Assembly (NCBI RefSeq): GCF_900142295.1
Contig: NZ_FSRL01000001.1
Span: 1,550,001 to 1,614,000 of the forward strand
Direction of reading: 5' to 3'
Length of the DNA: 64,000 nucleotides
DNA from: Vannielia litorea
GTDB taxonomy: Bacteria; Pseudomonadota; Alphaproteobacteria; Rhodobacterales; Rhodobacteraceae
Within the stretch, counting starts at the first letter, position 1. Every line of letters starts with the position of its first letter. Below the pieces are notes generated by a model. It worked only from the letters and a program-made list of their open reading frames with translations, searched no databases and was not told the origin of the DNA. A program made the translations under genes and the position numbers. Shown in pieces: positions 35,249 through 43,574 of this stretch.

Positions 35249-36409
35249 TCAGCTCTTCCAGAGCGAGACGCAGGGGATCTTGCTGCGGTCGCAGCGCTCG
35301 GCGTACCGGCGGGCGATGTCGCGCACCTCCTCCAGCATCCCGGCCTCCAGCGTGATCGGCTCAAGCCCCATGCCCAGGAAGCGGTCGTTGGTGACATGAA
35401 GATCGTTCTCCGCCGCCTCCCGGCGCGGATTCTCCAGATAGGCGATCTCGGCACCCATCTGATCGTGCAGCATCTGCGCGAGATCCCGAACGCGGTGGGT
35501 CTCGGTCATCTGGTTGAGGATGTTCACCCGGTCTCCGTCGCCCGGCGGGTTCAGCAGCGCCAGCTCGATGCACCGGCAGGTGTCCTGGATGTGGATGAAG
35601 GCGCGGGTCTGGCCGCCGGTGCCATGCACGGTCATCGGGTAGCCGATGGCGGCCTGCATCACGAAGCGGTTGAGCACCGTGCCATAGTCGCCGTCATAGT
35701 CGAACCGGTTGATCAGCCGCTCGTCCATCCGGGTCTCCTCGGTCTGGGTGCCCCAGACGATGCCCTGGTGCAGGTCGGTGATCTTCACCCCGTCGTTCTT
35801 GTTGTAGAAGTGAAAGAACAGCTGATCCTGGGTCTTGGTCATGTGGTAGATCGAGCCGGGGTTGGCCGGATAGAGAATTTCCTGCTCGCTGGGCCCGTGC
35901 GCGGTATCGACCGAAACCTTGAGATAGCCCTCGGGGATCTTCATGCCGGCGGTGCCGTAGCCATAGACGCCCATGGTGCCCAGGTGGACGAGGTGAATGT
36001 CCTGCCCGCTCTCCACGATGGCCGAGAGCACATCGTTGGTGGCATTGAGGTTGTTGTTGACGGTGTAGCGCTTGTGGGCGCTCGATTTCATCGAGTAGGG
36101 CGCGGCGCGCTGCTCGGCGAAATGGATCACCGCATCGGGCTTTTCCTCGGCGAAGAGCGTCAGCAGCCGGTGGTAGTGCTCGCCCACGGTAAAATCGTGA
36201 AACCCGATCTCGCGGCCCGTCAGCTCCTTCCAGACCCGCAGGCGCTCGCCCAGGGGCCGGATCGGGGTGAGGCTCTCGACCTCGAGCTCGATGTCGATCT
36301 TCCGGCGGCTCAGGTTGTCGACGATGATCACGTCATGGCCGCGTGCCGACAGGTGCAGCGCATTGGGCCAGCCGCAAAACCCGTCTCCGCCGAGAATGAT
36401 GACTTTCAT
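35249..36409 (-). CDS. sqdB: UDP-sulfoquinovose synthase
   Basis: SqdB converts UDP-glucose and sulfite to UDP-sulfoquinovose, the head group of the sulfolipid SQDG. The 386-residue short-chain dehydrogenase/reductase has the NAD motif VIILGGDGFCGWPNALHL, the active-site YHMTK with its tyrosine and lysine, and the family-specific blocks FAEQRAAPYSMKS and GIVWGTQTEETRMD. It is orphaned: the sulfoquinovosyl transferase genes sqdC/sqdD known from Rhodobacter are not adjacent. The ATG at 36409 matches the family start. Confidence 0.93.
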   Translation of the reverse strand: MKVIILGGDGFCGWPNALHLSARGHDVIIVDNLSRRKIDIELEVESLTPIRPLGERLRVWKELTGREIGFHDFTVGEHYHRLLTLFAEEKPDAVIHFAEQRAAPYSMKSSAHKRYTVNNNLNATNDVLSAIVESGQDIHLVHLGTMGVYGYGTAGMKIPEGYLKVSVDTAHGPSEQEILYPANPGSIYHMTKTQDQLFFHFYNKNDGVKITDLHQGIVWGTQTEETRMDERLINRFDYDGDYGTVLNRFVMQAAIGYPMTVHGTGGQTRAFIHIQDTCRCIELALLNPPGDGDRVNILNQMTETHRVRDLAQMLHDQMGAEIAYLENPRREAAENDLHVTNDRFLGMGLEPITLEAGMLEEVRDIARRYAERCDRSKIPCVSLWKS

Positions 36410-36571
36410 GAAACAGGGCGCCTCCCAGCGCAAAACACCAGCCAGGCCCCCACCTTGGGCGAGTTCTACCCGAGCCGGGGCGCAGGTCAATCGGGGGCGC
36501 TCGAATTCGCCGCGCGGGGTGGTGCGGAAGCCTCAGTCGGGGCGTTGCGCCTTCGGCCCGCTCAAAGGGGT

Positions 36572-36598
36572 TGCGCCGCCCGCCCGGCTCTTATACAT
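36572..36598 (+). promoter_or_regulatory. Possible tRNA-Ser promoter
   Basis: TTGCGC and TATACA are separated by 15 bases and lie 29 bases upstream of the tRNA. The -10 element is good, but the spacing is short, so the call is tentative. Confidence 0.35.
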
Positions 36599-36626
36599 CC
36601 GCGCCACCTGAGACCACAGGGATCGC

Positions 36627-36716
36627 GGAGAGGTGCCGGAGTGGTCGAACGGGGCGGTCTCGAAAACCGTTGATCCTTCACGGGATCCCAGGGTTCGAAT
36701 CCCTGTCTCTCCGCCA
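36627..36716 (+). tRNA. tRNA-Ser (anticodon CGA)
   Basis: The 90-base sequence folds as a class II tRNA with a long variable arm. The acceptor stem is GGAGAGG with TCTCTCC, the anticodon loop is CTCGAAA giving anticodon CGA (codon UCG), the T-arm contains GGTTCGAATCC, and CCA is encoded at the end. Confidence 0.95.
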
Positions 36717-36945
36717 CTTTCCCCATGCTGCCAGCTCAACCTCGGTGCCTGCGCCGCGCCCCACCGGGGCCGGCCGGCGCCGCGCCGCGCCCCTTCACGG
36801 GCACCTCCCGAAGACGTGACGCCGATGGCCCGCATTTCGGGGAACGGAAATCTTGCCACAAACGTTTAACGACCTCAGATGCACTCGAGCACTCAGCCCG
36901 GATGCAATCGAACACACACGAAAAGCGTCCTAAAAGGAACGACAC

Positions 36946-37539
36946 ATGAAGACCTTTATCGCAGCAGCAACGCTCCCCGCGCTCCTCGCCTTCCCGGCGT
37001 TTGCAGGCAACCTCGAAACCCCGCTCGCCGACGATGTGGTGACGACCCCCGCCCCCGTGGTGGACCTGGGCCGCGACTGGACCGGCGGCTACGTGGGCCT
37101 GAGCTTCGGCACCGGCTCCGGCGAGATCGACGGCGGAGGCGCTACCAACGACTTCGATGTCGAGGACAACTACGGCCTCTACGGCGGCTATCTCTGGGAT
37201 AACGGCAACCTCGTCTATGGTGGCGAACTGGCCTACAGCTCCCTCGGCCTCAACCCCGATGTCGGCCCTGATGCCGATGCCGATGTCTGGGCCCTGAAGG
37301 GCCGCCTCGGCTATGACGCGGGCAACTTCCTGCCCTATGCCACCGCAGGCTTCGCCAACATCACCTCCGAAGGCGAGAGCGGCGACGGCTACGTGCTGGG
37401 TGCCGGCCTCGAATATGCCGCGACCGACAATATCCGGGTCCGCGGCGAGTACCTGAACCACCAGTTCGACGACTTCGGCGACACTGGCAACGACGTGAAG
37501 GCCGATACCTTCAGCCTCGGCCTGAGCTACAACTTCTGA
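36946..37539 (+). CDS. Outer membrane beta-barrel protein (Omp25/31-like)
   Basis: The 197-residue protein has a signal peptide (MKTFIAAATLPALLAFPAFA) and a mature part of alternating short strands typical of an eight-stranded outer membrane barrel, beginning DWTGGYVGLSFGTGSG and ending in the sorting signature with terminal phenylalanine (TFSLGLSYNF). Strand pieces such as NYGLYGGYLWDNGNLVYGGEL and IRVRGEYLNHQFDDFGD are diagnostic of the OMP_b-brl family. The ribosome site AAAGGA precedes the ATG, and a strong terminator follows, so it is a single-gene unit. Its role is likely structural or adhesive. Confidence 0.88.
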   Translation: MKTFIAAATLPALLAFPAFAGNLETPLADDVVTTPAPVVDLGRDWTGGYVGLSFGTGSGEIDGGGATNDFDVEDNYGLYGGYLWDNGNLVYGGELAYSSLGLNPDVGPDADADVWALKGRLGYDAGNFLPYATAGFANITSEGESGDGYVLGAGLEYAATDNIRVRGEYLNHQFDDFGDTGNDVKADTFSLGLSYNF

Positions 37540-37561
37540 CCCTGTCCCTCGTCGGAAGTTG

Positions 37562-37594
37562 AAAGGGGTGGCGCCGTCGCGCCGCCCCTTTTTT
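37562..37594 (+). terminator. Intrinsic terminator after the outer membrane protein gene
   Basis: AAAGGGGTGGCGC and GCGCCGCCCCTTT form a long stem with loop CGTC and one T-G pair, followed by a run of T residues. It lies 22 bases after the stop codon. Confidence 0.92.
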
Positions 37595-37723
37595 CATGCC
37601 CTGAGCGGCCGGCCGCGCCCTGCCCTTGTCGCATTCGCCCGCTTCAGGGTCGAAAGTCCGGTTTCCGCCCTCCCTGATTCTTGCCTAGGATGCGCCCGAG
37701 CGCCTTGGGAGGGGCCTGCCTTC

Positions 37724-38431
37724 ATGTCTGCATTCCGCGACGCCATATCCGAGGCCGCCGGGCTGATCGTCCGGGCGGATGCCGATTTTCTGGAGATCGT
37801 CGCGCTCTCGGCCCAGGTCACCGGACTGGCGGTGCTGATCGCCTGCCTGATCGGCTTTCCGCTGGGCGCCCTGCTGGCGGTGGGCCGGTTTCGCGGGCGC
37901 GGCGCGCTCTCGGTCCTCGTCAACGCCGCGATGGGCCTGCCGCCGGTGGTGGTGGGGCTGGCGCTCTACATGCTCTTCTCCCGCGCCGGGCCGCTCGGCG
38001 TGCTGGGGCTGCTCTACACCCCCACGGCCATGGTCATCGCCCAGGTGGTGCTGGTGACCCCGATCGTCGCCGCCCTGACCCGGCAGGTGGTGGCCGACCT
38101 CGATGCCGAGTTTTCCGAAACCCTCCGCGCGCTCCGCGCCACCCGGGCCCAGGCCATGACCACGCTGCTCTGGGAGGCCCGCCCGGCGCTGGTCACCGCC
38201 GCCCTCGCCGGGCTGGGCCGCGCCATGGCCGAGGTGGGCGCGGTGATGATCGTGGGCGGCAACATCGACCACCTGACCCGGGTGATGACCACCGCCATCG
38301 CGCTCGAAACCTCGCGCGGCGAGCTGTCGCTCGCGCTGGCGCTGGGTCTGGTGCTGCTGACCGCCTCGCTGGTCATCAACGGCGCGTTGATGGGGCTGCG
38401 CCAGCGCATCGGCGAACCGGCCCATGGCTGA
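37724..38431 (+). CDS. tupB: Tungstate ABC transporter permease
   Basis: TupB is the membrane subunit of the tungstate uptake system. The 235-residue protein has five to six membrane segments and the permease EAA-type loop in FSETLRALRATRAQAMTTLLWEA, with the family ending RAMAEVGAVMIVGGNIDHLTRVMTTAI. The ATG at 37724 is preceded by GGGAGGGG. It overlaps tupC by eight bases. In these bacteria tungstate supports formate dehydrogenase and related enzymes. Molybdate permeases (ModB) are related, but the NIDHLTRVMTTAI ending favours Tup. Confidence 0.88.
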   Translation: MSAFRDAISEAAGLIVRADADFLEIVALSAQVTGLAVLIACLIGFPLGALLAVGRFRGRGALSVLVNAAMGLPPVVVGLALYMLFSRAGPLGVLGLLYTPTAMVIAQVVLVTPIVAALTRQVVADLDAEFSETLRALRATRAQAMTTLLWEARPALVTAALAGLGRAMAEVGAVMIVGGNIDHLTRVMTTAIALETSRGELSLALALGLVLLTASLVINGALMGLRQRIGEPAHG

Positions 38432-39167
38432 GCGCCGCGTCATCCCCCTGGCCCGGCCCGAGCCGCGTGGCGCGGAGCCCGGCGTTTCGGTGCGGGGCCT
38501 GCATGTCGCTCGGGGCGGACGGGCACTGCTGCGCGGGATCGACCTCACGCTGGGCGGCTCCGGGATCACCGCGCTGCTGGGCCCCAACGGGGCGGGCAAG
38601 AGCCTGCTGCTGCGGGCCATCGCCGGGATCATCGCGCCGGACGACGGGGAGATCACCCTCGCCCCGCGCCTCGCCCGCCCGGCGCTGGTGTTCCAGAAGC
38701 CCGTGCTGCTGCGCCGCACCGCCCGCGCCAACCTCGCCCATGCGCTCAAGCTGGCGGGCCAGCCCCGCGCCGCCCGGGCCGCCCGCATCGCCGACCTTCT
38801 CGAGCAATGCGACCTGACCCAGATCGCCACCTCCCCCGCCCGCAGGCTCTCGGGCGGCGAGCAGCAACGGCTGGCGCTGGCCCGCGCGCTGGCCGCCGAT
38901 CCGGCGCTTCTGCTGCTCGACGAGCCGACCGCCTCGCTCGACCCAAAGGCCACCGCCGCGATCGAGGCCATCACGCTGCGCGCCGCGGGCCGGGGGGTGA
39001 AGGTGGTGCTGGTCACCCACGACCGCGCCCAGGCCGAGCGGCTGGCGGGCGACGTGGTGTTTCTTCACGATGGCCGGGCCGTCGAACATGCCCCCGCGCC
39101 CCGCTTCTTTTCCAACCCCGCCTCCCCCGAGGCGCAGGCCTACCTCGAAGGACGACTGATCCTGTGA
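38424..39167 (+). CDS. tupC: Tungstate ABC transporter ATP-binding protein
   Basis: The 247-residue ATPase has Walker A GPNGAGKS, the signature LSGGEQQR, Walker B LLLLDEPTASLD and the switch histidine in VLVTHDRAQAE. It overlaps tupB at its start and tupA at its end, so the three genes are translationally coupled. It lacks the C-terminal TOBE domain of ModC, which supports a Tup-type system. Confidence 0.9.
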   Translation: MAERRVIPLARPEPRGAEPGVSVRGLHVARGGRALLRGIDLTLGGSGITALLGPNGAGKSLLLRAIAGIIAPDDGEITLAPRLARPALVFQKPVLLRRTARANLAHALKLAGQPRAARAARIADLLEQCDLTQIATSPARRLSGGEQQRLALARALAADPALLLLDEPTASLDPKATAAIEAITLRAAGRGVKVVLVTHDRAQAERLAGDVVFLHDGRAVEHAPAPRFFSNPASPEAQAYLEGRLIL

Positions 39168-39967
39168 TCCGCCCCATTCTTGCCGCCGCCCTCTCGCTCC
39201 TCGCCCTGCCCGCCCTCGCCCAGGGCCACATCACCGTGCAGAGCACCACCTCGACCCAGAACTCCGGGCTCTACGAGCACCTGCTGCCGATCTTCGAGCA
39301 GACGACCGGCATCGACGTGCGGGTGGTCGCCGTGGGCACCGGGCAGGCGCTGGAGAACGCGGGCAATTGCGATGGCGACATGCTCATCACCCATGCCCGC
39401 GAGGCCGAGGAGGCCTTCGTGGCCTCCGGCAAGGGCCTCGCGCGGTATCCGTTGATGTACAACGACTTCGTCCTGGTCGGCCCTGCCGCCGACCCCGCCG
39501 ACGCGCAGGGCAAGGATATCGTGGCGGCGCTGACCCGCATCGCCGAGGCCCGCGCGCCCTTCGCCTCCCGCGCCGACGACAGCGGCACCAACAAGGCCGA
39601 GCTGGCGCTCTGGGCCGAGACCGGGGCCAACCCCAAGGCCGCTTCGGGCGAATGGTATCTTGAAACCGGCTCCGGCATGGGCGCCACGCTGAACCTCGGC
39701 ACCGCGCAGGGCGCCTATGTGCTCACCGACCGCGCAACATGGGACACCTTCGCCAACAAGGCCGATTTCGAGATCCTGGTGGAGGGCGACCCGAGGCTCT
39801 TCAACCAGTATGGCGTGATCGTGGTGAACCCCGCCGCCTGCCCGGCCACCCGGATCGAGGCGGCGGAGACCTTCGCCAGATGGCTCCTGGGGGACGGCGG
39901 GCAGGATGCGATCGAGGCCTTCGCCCCCAATGGCCGGCAGCTCTTCTTCCCCAACGCCAGCGAGTGA
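39164..39967 (+). CDS. tupA: Tungstate-binding periplasmic protein
   Basis: TupA captures tungstate in the periplasm. The 267-residue protein has a signal peptide (ILAAALSLLALPALAQG) and the family oxyanion-binding motif QSTTSTQNSGLYEHLLP directly after it. Further binding-site blocks are ADDSGTNKAELALW and YLETGSGMGATLN. The start is GTG at 39164, overlapping the tupC stop by four bases. The order tupB-tupC-tupA, with the binding protein last, differs from the usual A-B-C order. Confidence 0.9.
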   Translation: MIRPILAAALSLLALPALAQGHITVQSTTSTQNSGLYEHLLPIFEQTTGIDVRVVAVGTGQALENAGNCDGDMLITHAREAEEAFVASGKGLARYPLMYNDFVLVGPAADPADAQGKDIVAALTRIAEARAPFASRADDSGTNKAELALWAETGANPKAASGEWYLETGSGMGATLNLGTAQGAYVLTDRATWDTFANKADFEILVEGDPRLFNQYGVIVVNPAACPATRIEAAETFARWLLGDGGQDAIEAFAPNGRQLFFPNASE

Positions 39968-39968
39968 C

Positions 39969-40021
39969 GTCTGGCCTCGGCGGATCTGGCGCAAGAGAAT
40001 GAGCAGAGCGCCGGGCCAGAC
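39969..40021. repeat. Long inverted repeat after tupA
   Basis: GTCTGGCCTCGGCG and CGCCGGGCCAGAC are inverted copies with one bulged base, separated by 26 bases. The element starts two bases after the tupA stop. It has no T-tract, so it is either a stabilising 3' hairpin or a weak terminator. Confidence 0.6.
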
Positions 40022-40079
40022 GACCGGGACAATCTACCTGAGGTTGCGCATTTTCCTTCCGAGACGACTGCCGGAGGCA

Positions 40080-40808
40080 CTACTCCTCCGACCGGCCCTT
40101 GAAGCCCGTGGCAACGACGAATTTCTCCGAGCTGTCGGCGCGGCTGGCGCCGGGCTTCACGTTGGCGACCTTCTCGAAACGCTGCTTCAACAGCACCTGC
40201 AACTCGCCCTCGGCCCCGCCGGCCAGCACCTTGGCAACGAAGGTGCCGCCCTTGGCCAGCACGTCGAAGGCCAGGTAGGCCGCGGCCTCGCAGAGCGCGA
40301 CGATACGCAGGTGATCGGTCTGCTTGTGGCCCGAGGAGGCGGCGGCCATGTCCGACATCACCACATCGGCCTCGCCGCCCAGCCAGGCCTTCACCTTCTC
40401 GTCGGCGCCGTCCTCCATGAAATCGAGCACATGCAACTCGGCGCCGGCGATGGGCTCCACCTCCTGGAGGTCCACCCCGATGATCCGGCCCTGCGCCTTG
40501 CCGCTCTTCTCGCCGAGCGCGTTGATCCGCGGCACTGCGACCTGGCACCAGCCGCCGGGGGCGCAGCCCAGGTCCACCACCCGCGCGCCGGGCACCAGAA
40601 AGCGATACTTGTCGTCGAGCTCCATGATCTTGAAGGCGGCGCGCCCGCGGTAGCCCTCCTTGCGGGCACGCTGCACATAGGGGTCGTTCAGCTGCCGCTC
40701 GAGCCAGAGGGTCGAGCTGAGCTTGCGCCCGCGCGCGCTCTTCACCTTCACCCGAAGGTCGCGCTGGCCGCGTCCGGAGGTGTTCTTTCCTGTGGGGTTC
40801 TTCGCCAT
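40080..40808 (-). CDS. rlmE: 23S rRNA 2'-O-ribose methyltransferase RlmE
   Basis: RlmE (RrmJ/FtsJ) methylates U2552 in the 23S A-loop during 50S maturation. The 242-residue protein has a basic N-terminal extension, the SAM motif [15 protein letters not shown], and the catalytic K-D-K-E residues in [31 protein letters not shown] and the C-terminal [11 protein letters not shown]. It is downstream of ppx on the same strand with a 104-base gap, a pairing common in alphaproteobacteria. Confidence 0.94.
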   Translation of the reverse strand: MAKNPTGKNTSGRGQRDLRVKVKSARGRKLSSTLWLERQLNDPYVQRARKEGYRGRAAFKIMELDDKYRFLVPGARVVDLGCAPGGWCQVAVPRINALGEKSGKAQGRIIGVDLQEVEPIAGAELHVLDFMEDGADEKVKAWLGGEADVVMSDMAAASSGHKQTDHLRIVALCEAAAYLAFDVLAKGGTFVAKVLAGGAEGELQVLLKQRFEKVANVKPGASRADSSEKFVVATGFKGRSEE

Positions 40809-40912
40809 GGGAGCGGGTTAGCTTGGCGCGCCGGTCGGTGCAAGTTCCGTCGGATGGCATGGTGCCCCCGGGCTGCGGGCCCTCTGCGGGCTGCCTGCCA
40901 CCCCGGCGCCGC

Positions 40913-42025
40913 TCAAAACGGCCCGTCCTCCAGCACGCCGTCGGCGCTCATCTGGGCATAGAGCAGGCCCTCGCGCAGCCCCCGGTCGGCGACCGAGAGC
41001 CGGTCGGTCGGCCAGGCCCGCATCAGCGCCTGCAGGATCGCCGCGCCTGACATGATCAGCGCCTGCCGGTCGCGCCCGATGCGCGGATCGGCCCGGCGCC
41101 CGGCATCGCCCATGATCAGGTAGCCCCGGATCACCGCGTCGATCTGGGCCGTGGTCATCCGCAGCCCGTCCACCTTGTTGCGGTCGTAGCGCCGCAGCCC
41201 GAGGTGCGAGGCGGCCACGGTGGTGACGGTGCCCGAGGTTCCGATGATCTGGAAGTTCTCGCGCCCGACGCCCGCCTGATAGGGCGTGAACTCGGCCAGC
41301 ATGTCCTCGAAATAGCAGGACATCAGGGCAAAACGGGCGCCATCGCCCTTCACGTCGCGGAACTGGTCGCGCAGCGTGGCCACGCCGAGCGGAATCGAGA
41401 TCCAGTCCACCACCTTGGCGGCGGGAAACGGGCCCGCATCGGCCACGAAGCCCTTGTGCAACCGCATGATCGCCTTGGGCCGCTCCGGGCGCGGCACGCG
41501 GGAAATGTCGATCCACACCAGCTCGGTCGAGCCGCCGCCGATATCCACCACGAGAAGCTGTTCGGTGCGGGTGGAGACCAGCGGCGCACAGCTCACCACC
41601 GCAAGCCGCGCCTCCTCCTCGGGCTGGATGATCTCGAGCTCCAGGCCGGTCTCGCGGCGCACCATCTCGATCAGCTCGCCCGCGTTTCCGGCCCGGCGGC
41701 ATGCTTCGGTGGCGACAAGGCGCATCCGCTCGACATTGTGCTTGTGAAATTTCTTCCGGCAGATCCGCATCGCCTGCACCGTGCGGCCCATCGAGGCACG
41801 GCTGATCCGCCCCGAATCCTCCAGCCCCTGGCCGAGCTGGACCGACTTCGAGAAGCTGTCGATCACGTGAAACTGGCTGCCCTTGGGCTGGGCCACCAAC
41901 ATCCGGCAGGAATTGGTGCCAAGATCCAGCGCCGCATAGGTGGCGACGGGATTGGCAACCGGCGGTGCAGGTGGTTCGACCGCTTTGGGGAACGCGCCCG
42001 CACCGGTGGGACGCTTCGCGGGCAT
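40913..42025 (-). CDS. ppx: Ppx/GppA family phosphatase
   Basis: The protein of about 370 residues is an exopolyphosphatase or guanosine pentaphosphatase-type ASKHA ATPase fold. It has the phosphate loops YAALDLGTNSCRMLVA and VVDIGGGSTELVWID and the conserved IIQPEEEARLA and GTSGTVTTVAA blocks. It lacks the C-terminal HD domain of the long E. coli enzymes, as is usual in alphaproteobacteria. The start at 42025 has GGAGGGCGTC just upstream. Which substrate it uses, polyphosphate or pppGpp, cannot be told from sequence. It may be cotranscribed with rlmE. Confidence 0.88.
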   Translation of the reverse strand: MPAKRPTGAGAFPKAVEPPAPPVANPVATYAALDLGTNSCRMLVAQPKGSQFHVIDSFSKSVQLGQGLEDSGRISRASMGRTVQAMRICRKKFHKHNVERMRLVATEACRRAGNAGELIEMVRRETGLELEIIQPEEEARLAVVSCAPLVSTRTEQLLVVDIGGGSTELVWIDISRVPRPERPKAIMRLHKGFVADAGPFPAAKVVDWISIPLGVATLRDQFRDVKGDGARFALMSCYFEDMLAEFTPYQAGVGRENFQIIGTSGTVTTVAASHLGLRRYDRNKVDGLRMTTAQIDAVIRGYLIMGDAGRRADPRIGRDRQALIMSGAAILQALMRAWPTDRLSVADRGLREGLLYAQMSADGVLEDGPF

Positions 42026-42210
42026 GACGCCCTCCATTTCGAGTTGCCGCCAGCGTAACGCCCAACCCCGCGCCAAGGCAACCGTTTTGCCGGGCCGCGG
42101 GGTTCAGACGGCATCTGCCCCCGCCGCCCCCGCCGCCCTTCCCCCCGCGCGCCCGAGGGCCTAGGCTCGGATGCGACGGGCGCTTGTCGTTTCCGCGTCG
42201 AACCATGTCG

Positions 42211-42239
42211 AAAACCGCGCGTGAACTTGCGGGTTTTTT
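42211..42239 (+). promoter_or_regulatory. Terminator-like hairpin in the leader of the metF cluster (possible attenuator)
   Basis: AAAACCGC and GCGGGTTTT pair with one bulge around a ten-base loop and are followed directly by a T run. It lies 56 bases upstream of the first gene of the cluster. No plus-strand gene lies upstream that it could terminate (ppx is divergent), so it is best explained as an attenuator in this cluster's own leader. Confidence 0.45.
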
Positions 42240-42294
42240 GCGTAGACGGGGCGATGAGAGGTGCCGGGAACGACACGCGAAAGGAACAGGCTGC

Positions 42295-42600
42295 ATGGCC
42301 GATATCACCATCGTCTACTGGCGGGACATCCCCGCGCAGGTGATCGTCGGCAAGGGCCGTCGCGGATCGAAGGCGGTGTTGCCCGAGCGGTTCGAACAGG
42401 CCATCGACCGCTGCGCCATGAAGATCGGCGCCAAGGACAGCGATTCCTATCTCTCGGAATGGCGCAAGGTGCCCTCGGGCACCGCGGAGGGCGACCCCGA
42501 CGCAGTGGCCCGGGAAACCGCCGAGCGCCTGGACAGCGAACACGGGCCGGAGGTGATCCGCGCCCTGATCGCGAATGACGGCTGGGCGAAATCCGCCTGA
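42295..42600 (+). CDS. Virulence factor family protein (PF13769-like)
   Basis: The 101-residue protein starts MADITIVYWRDIPAQVIVG and has the pattern FEQAIDRCAMKIGAKDSDSY and SEWRKVPSG that I associate with the 'Virulence_fact' family, a poor name for a small cytoplasmic protein of unknown activity. In Rhodobacterales it commonly precedes metF, as here, 37 bases away. That conserved linkage suggests a role in one-carbon or methionine metabolism rather than virulence. The ATG at 42295 has AAAGGAA upstream. A terminator-like hairpin sits in its leader. Confidence 0.8.
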   Translation: MADITIVYWRDIPAQVIVGKGRRGSKAVLPERFEQAIDRCAMKIGAKDSDSYLSEWRKVPSGTAEGDPDAVARETAERLDSEHGPEVIRALIANDGWAKSA

Positions 42601-42637
42601 AATGACCCGATTTGGGGCCAACCTCTGGGAGCGCGCA

Positions 42638-43552
42638 ATGACCATCCTGAACTTCCGCCGCAAGAAGCCCGCCCCGATGAACGGCGATGTCGCCGGGTTC
42701 ATCGCCGGCTATTCGATCGAGGTGATGCCCCGCACCGCCGAGAAGGTGGAAGATTTCCGCGAGATCCTGCCGGAGGGCACCCGCGTCTACATCGCCCATA
42801 TCGACGGCACCCCGATCGACGACATGGTGGCGACGGCGCGGCGCATCGCCGGGGAGGGCTTCGAGGTGATGCCCCATTTCCCGGCCCGGATCATCCCGGA
42901 CGCCGCCACGCTCGAGGATTGGATCGCCCGCTACCAGGGTGAGGCCGGCGTGACCCAGGGCCTGCTCTTGGGCGGCGGCATCAGCACGCCGCATGGCGCC
43001 TTTTCCGACAGCATGCAGCTGATGGAAACCGGCCTCTTCGACCGCGCCGGCTTCACCCGGCTCCACATCGCCGGACACCCCGAGGGCAACCGCGACATCG
43101 ACCCGGACGGCGGCATGAAGAACGTCATGCAGGCGCTGCGCTGGAAACAGGAGTTTGCCGAGCGCTCCGATGCCGAAATGGCCATTGCCACCCAGTTCTG
43201 CTTCGAGGCCGACCCGGTTGTAAAATGGGCCGAAGACCTTGCCGCGGCGGGCATCACCCTGCCGATCCACATCGGCATCGCGGGGCCGGCCAAGCTGCAG
43301 ACCATGATCAAGTTCGCCATCGCCTGCGGCGTCGGCCCCTCGCTGCGCGTGCTTCAGCGCCGCGCCAGGGACGTGACCAAGCTGGTGCTGCCCTTCGAGC
43401 CGGGCGAGGTGCTCGCCGGCCTCGCCGCCGCCCGCGCCGACGGCCGCGCCACCAACATCGAACAGGTCCACTTCTTCCCGCTCGGCGGGATCAAGACCTG
43501 CGCCACCTGGGCCGCCGAGAACGGCGCACCCGCCACCGCCAAAACCGCCTGA
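42638..43552 (+). CDS. metF: Methylenetetrahydrofolate reductase family protein
   Basis: MetF reduces methylenetetrahydrofolate to methyltetrahydrofolate, the methyl donor for methionine synthesis. The 304-residue protein has the flavoprotein barrel features IEVMPRTAEKVEDFREILP, HFPARII, LLLGGGIS, LHIAGHPEGN, ATQFCFEADPVVKWAEDL and IGIAGPAKLQTMIKFA. It is a divergent, stand-alone type of MetF. It is 22 bases upstream of the methyltetrahydrofolate methyltransferase gene that would use its product, so the two act in sequence. Unlike the other pathway enzymes it has no arginine-rich tail (it ends APATAKTA). Confidence 0.88.
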   Translation: MTILNFRRKKPAPMNGDVAGFIAGYSIEVMPRTAEKVEDFREILPEGTRVYIAHIDGTPIDDMVATARRIAGEGFEVMPHFPARIIPDAATLEDWIARYQGEAGVTQGLLLGGGISTPHGAFSDSMQLMETGLFDRAGFTRLHIAGHPEGNRDIDPDGGMKNVMQALRWKQEFAERSDAEMAIATQFCFEADPVVKWAEDLAAAGITLPIHIGIAGPAKLQTMIKFAIACGVGPSLRVLQRRARDVTKLVLPFEPGEVLAGLAAARADGRATNIEQVHFFPLGGIKTCATWAAENGAPATAKTA

Positions 43553-43574
43553 CCCCCGCCACAGAAAGAACCAC

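Noticed and set aside
33065..36673. 1202-codon plus-strand frame
   Set aside because: It lies antisense to rpmA, rplU, the DUF2059 gene and sqdB; all four are certain, so this is a compositional artefact.
42184..42294. Upstream extension of the virulence-factor family protein starting at TTG
   Set aside because: The extra 37 residues are basic and do not match the family, and the ATG at 42295 has a ribosome site; the region includes the hairpin leader.
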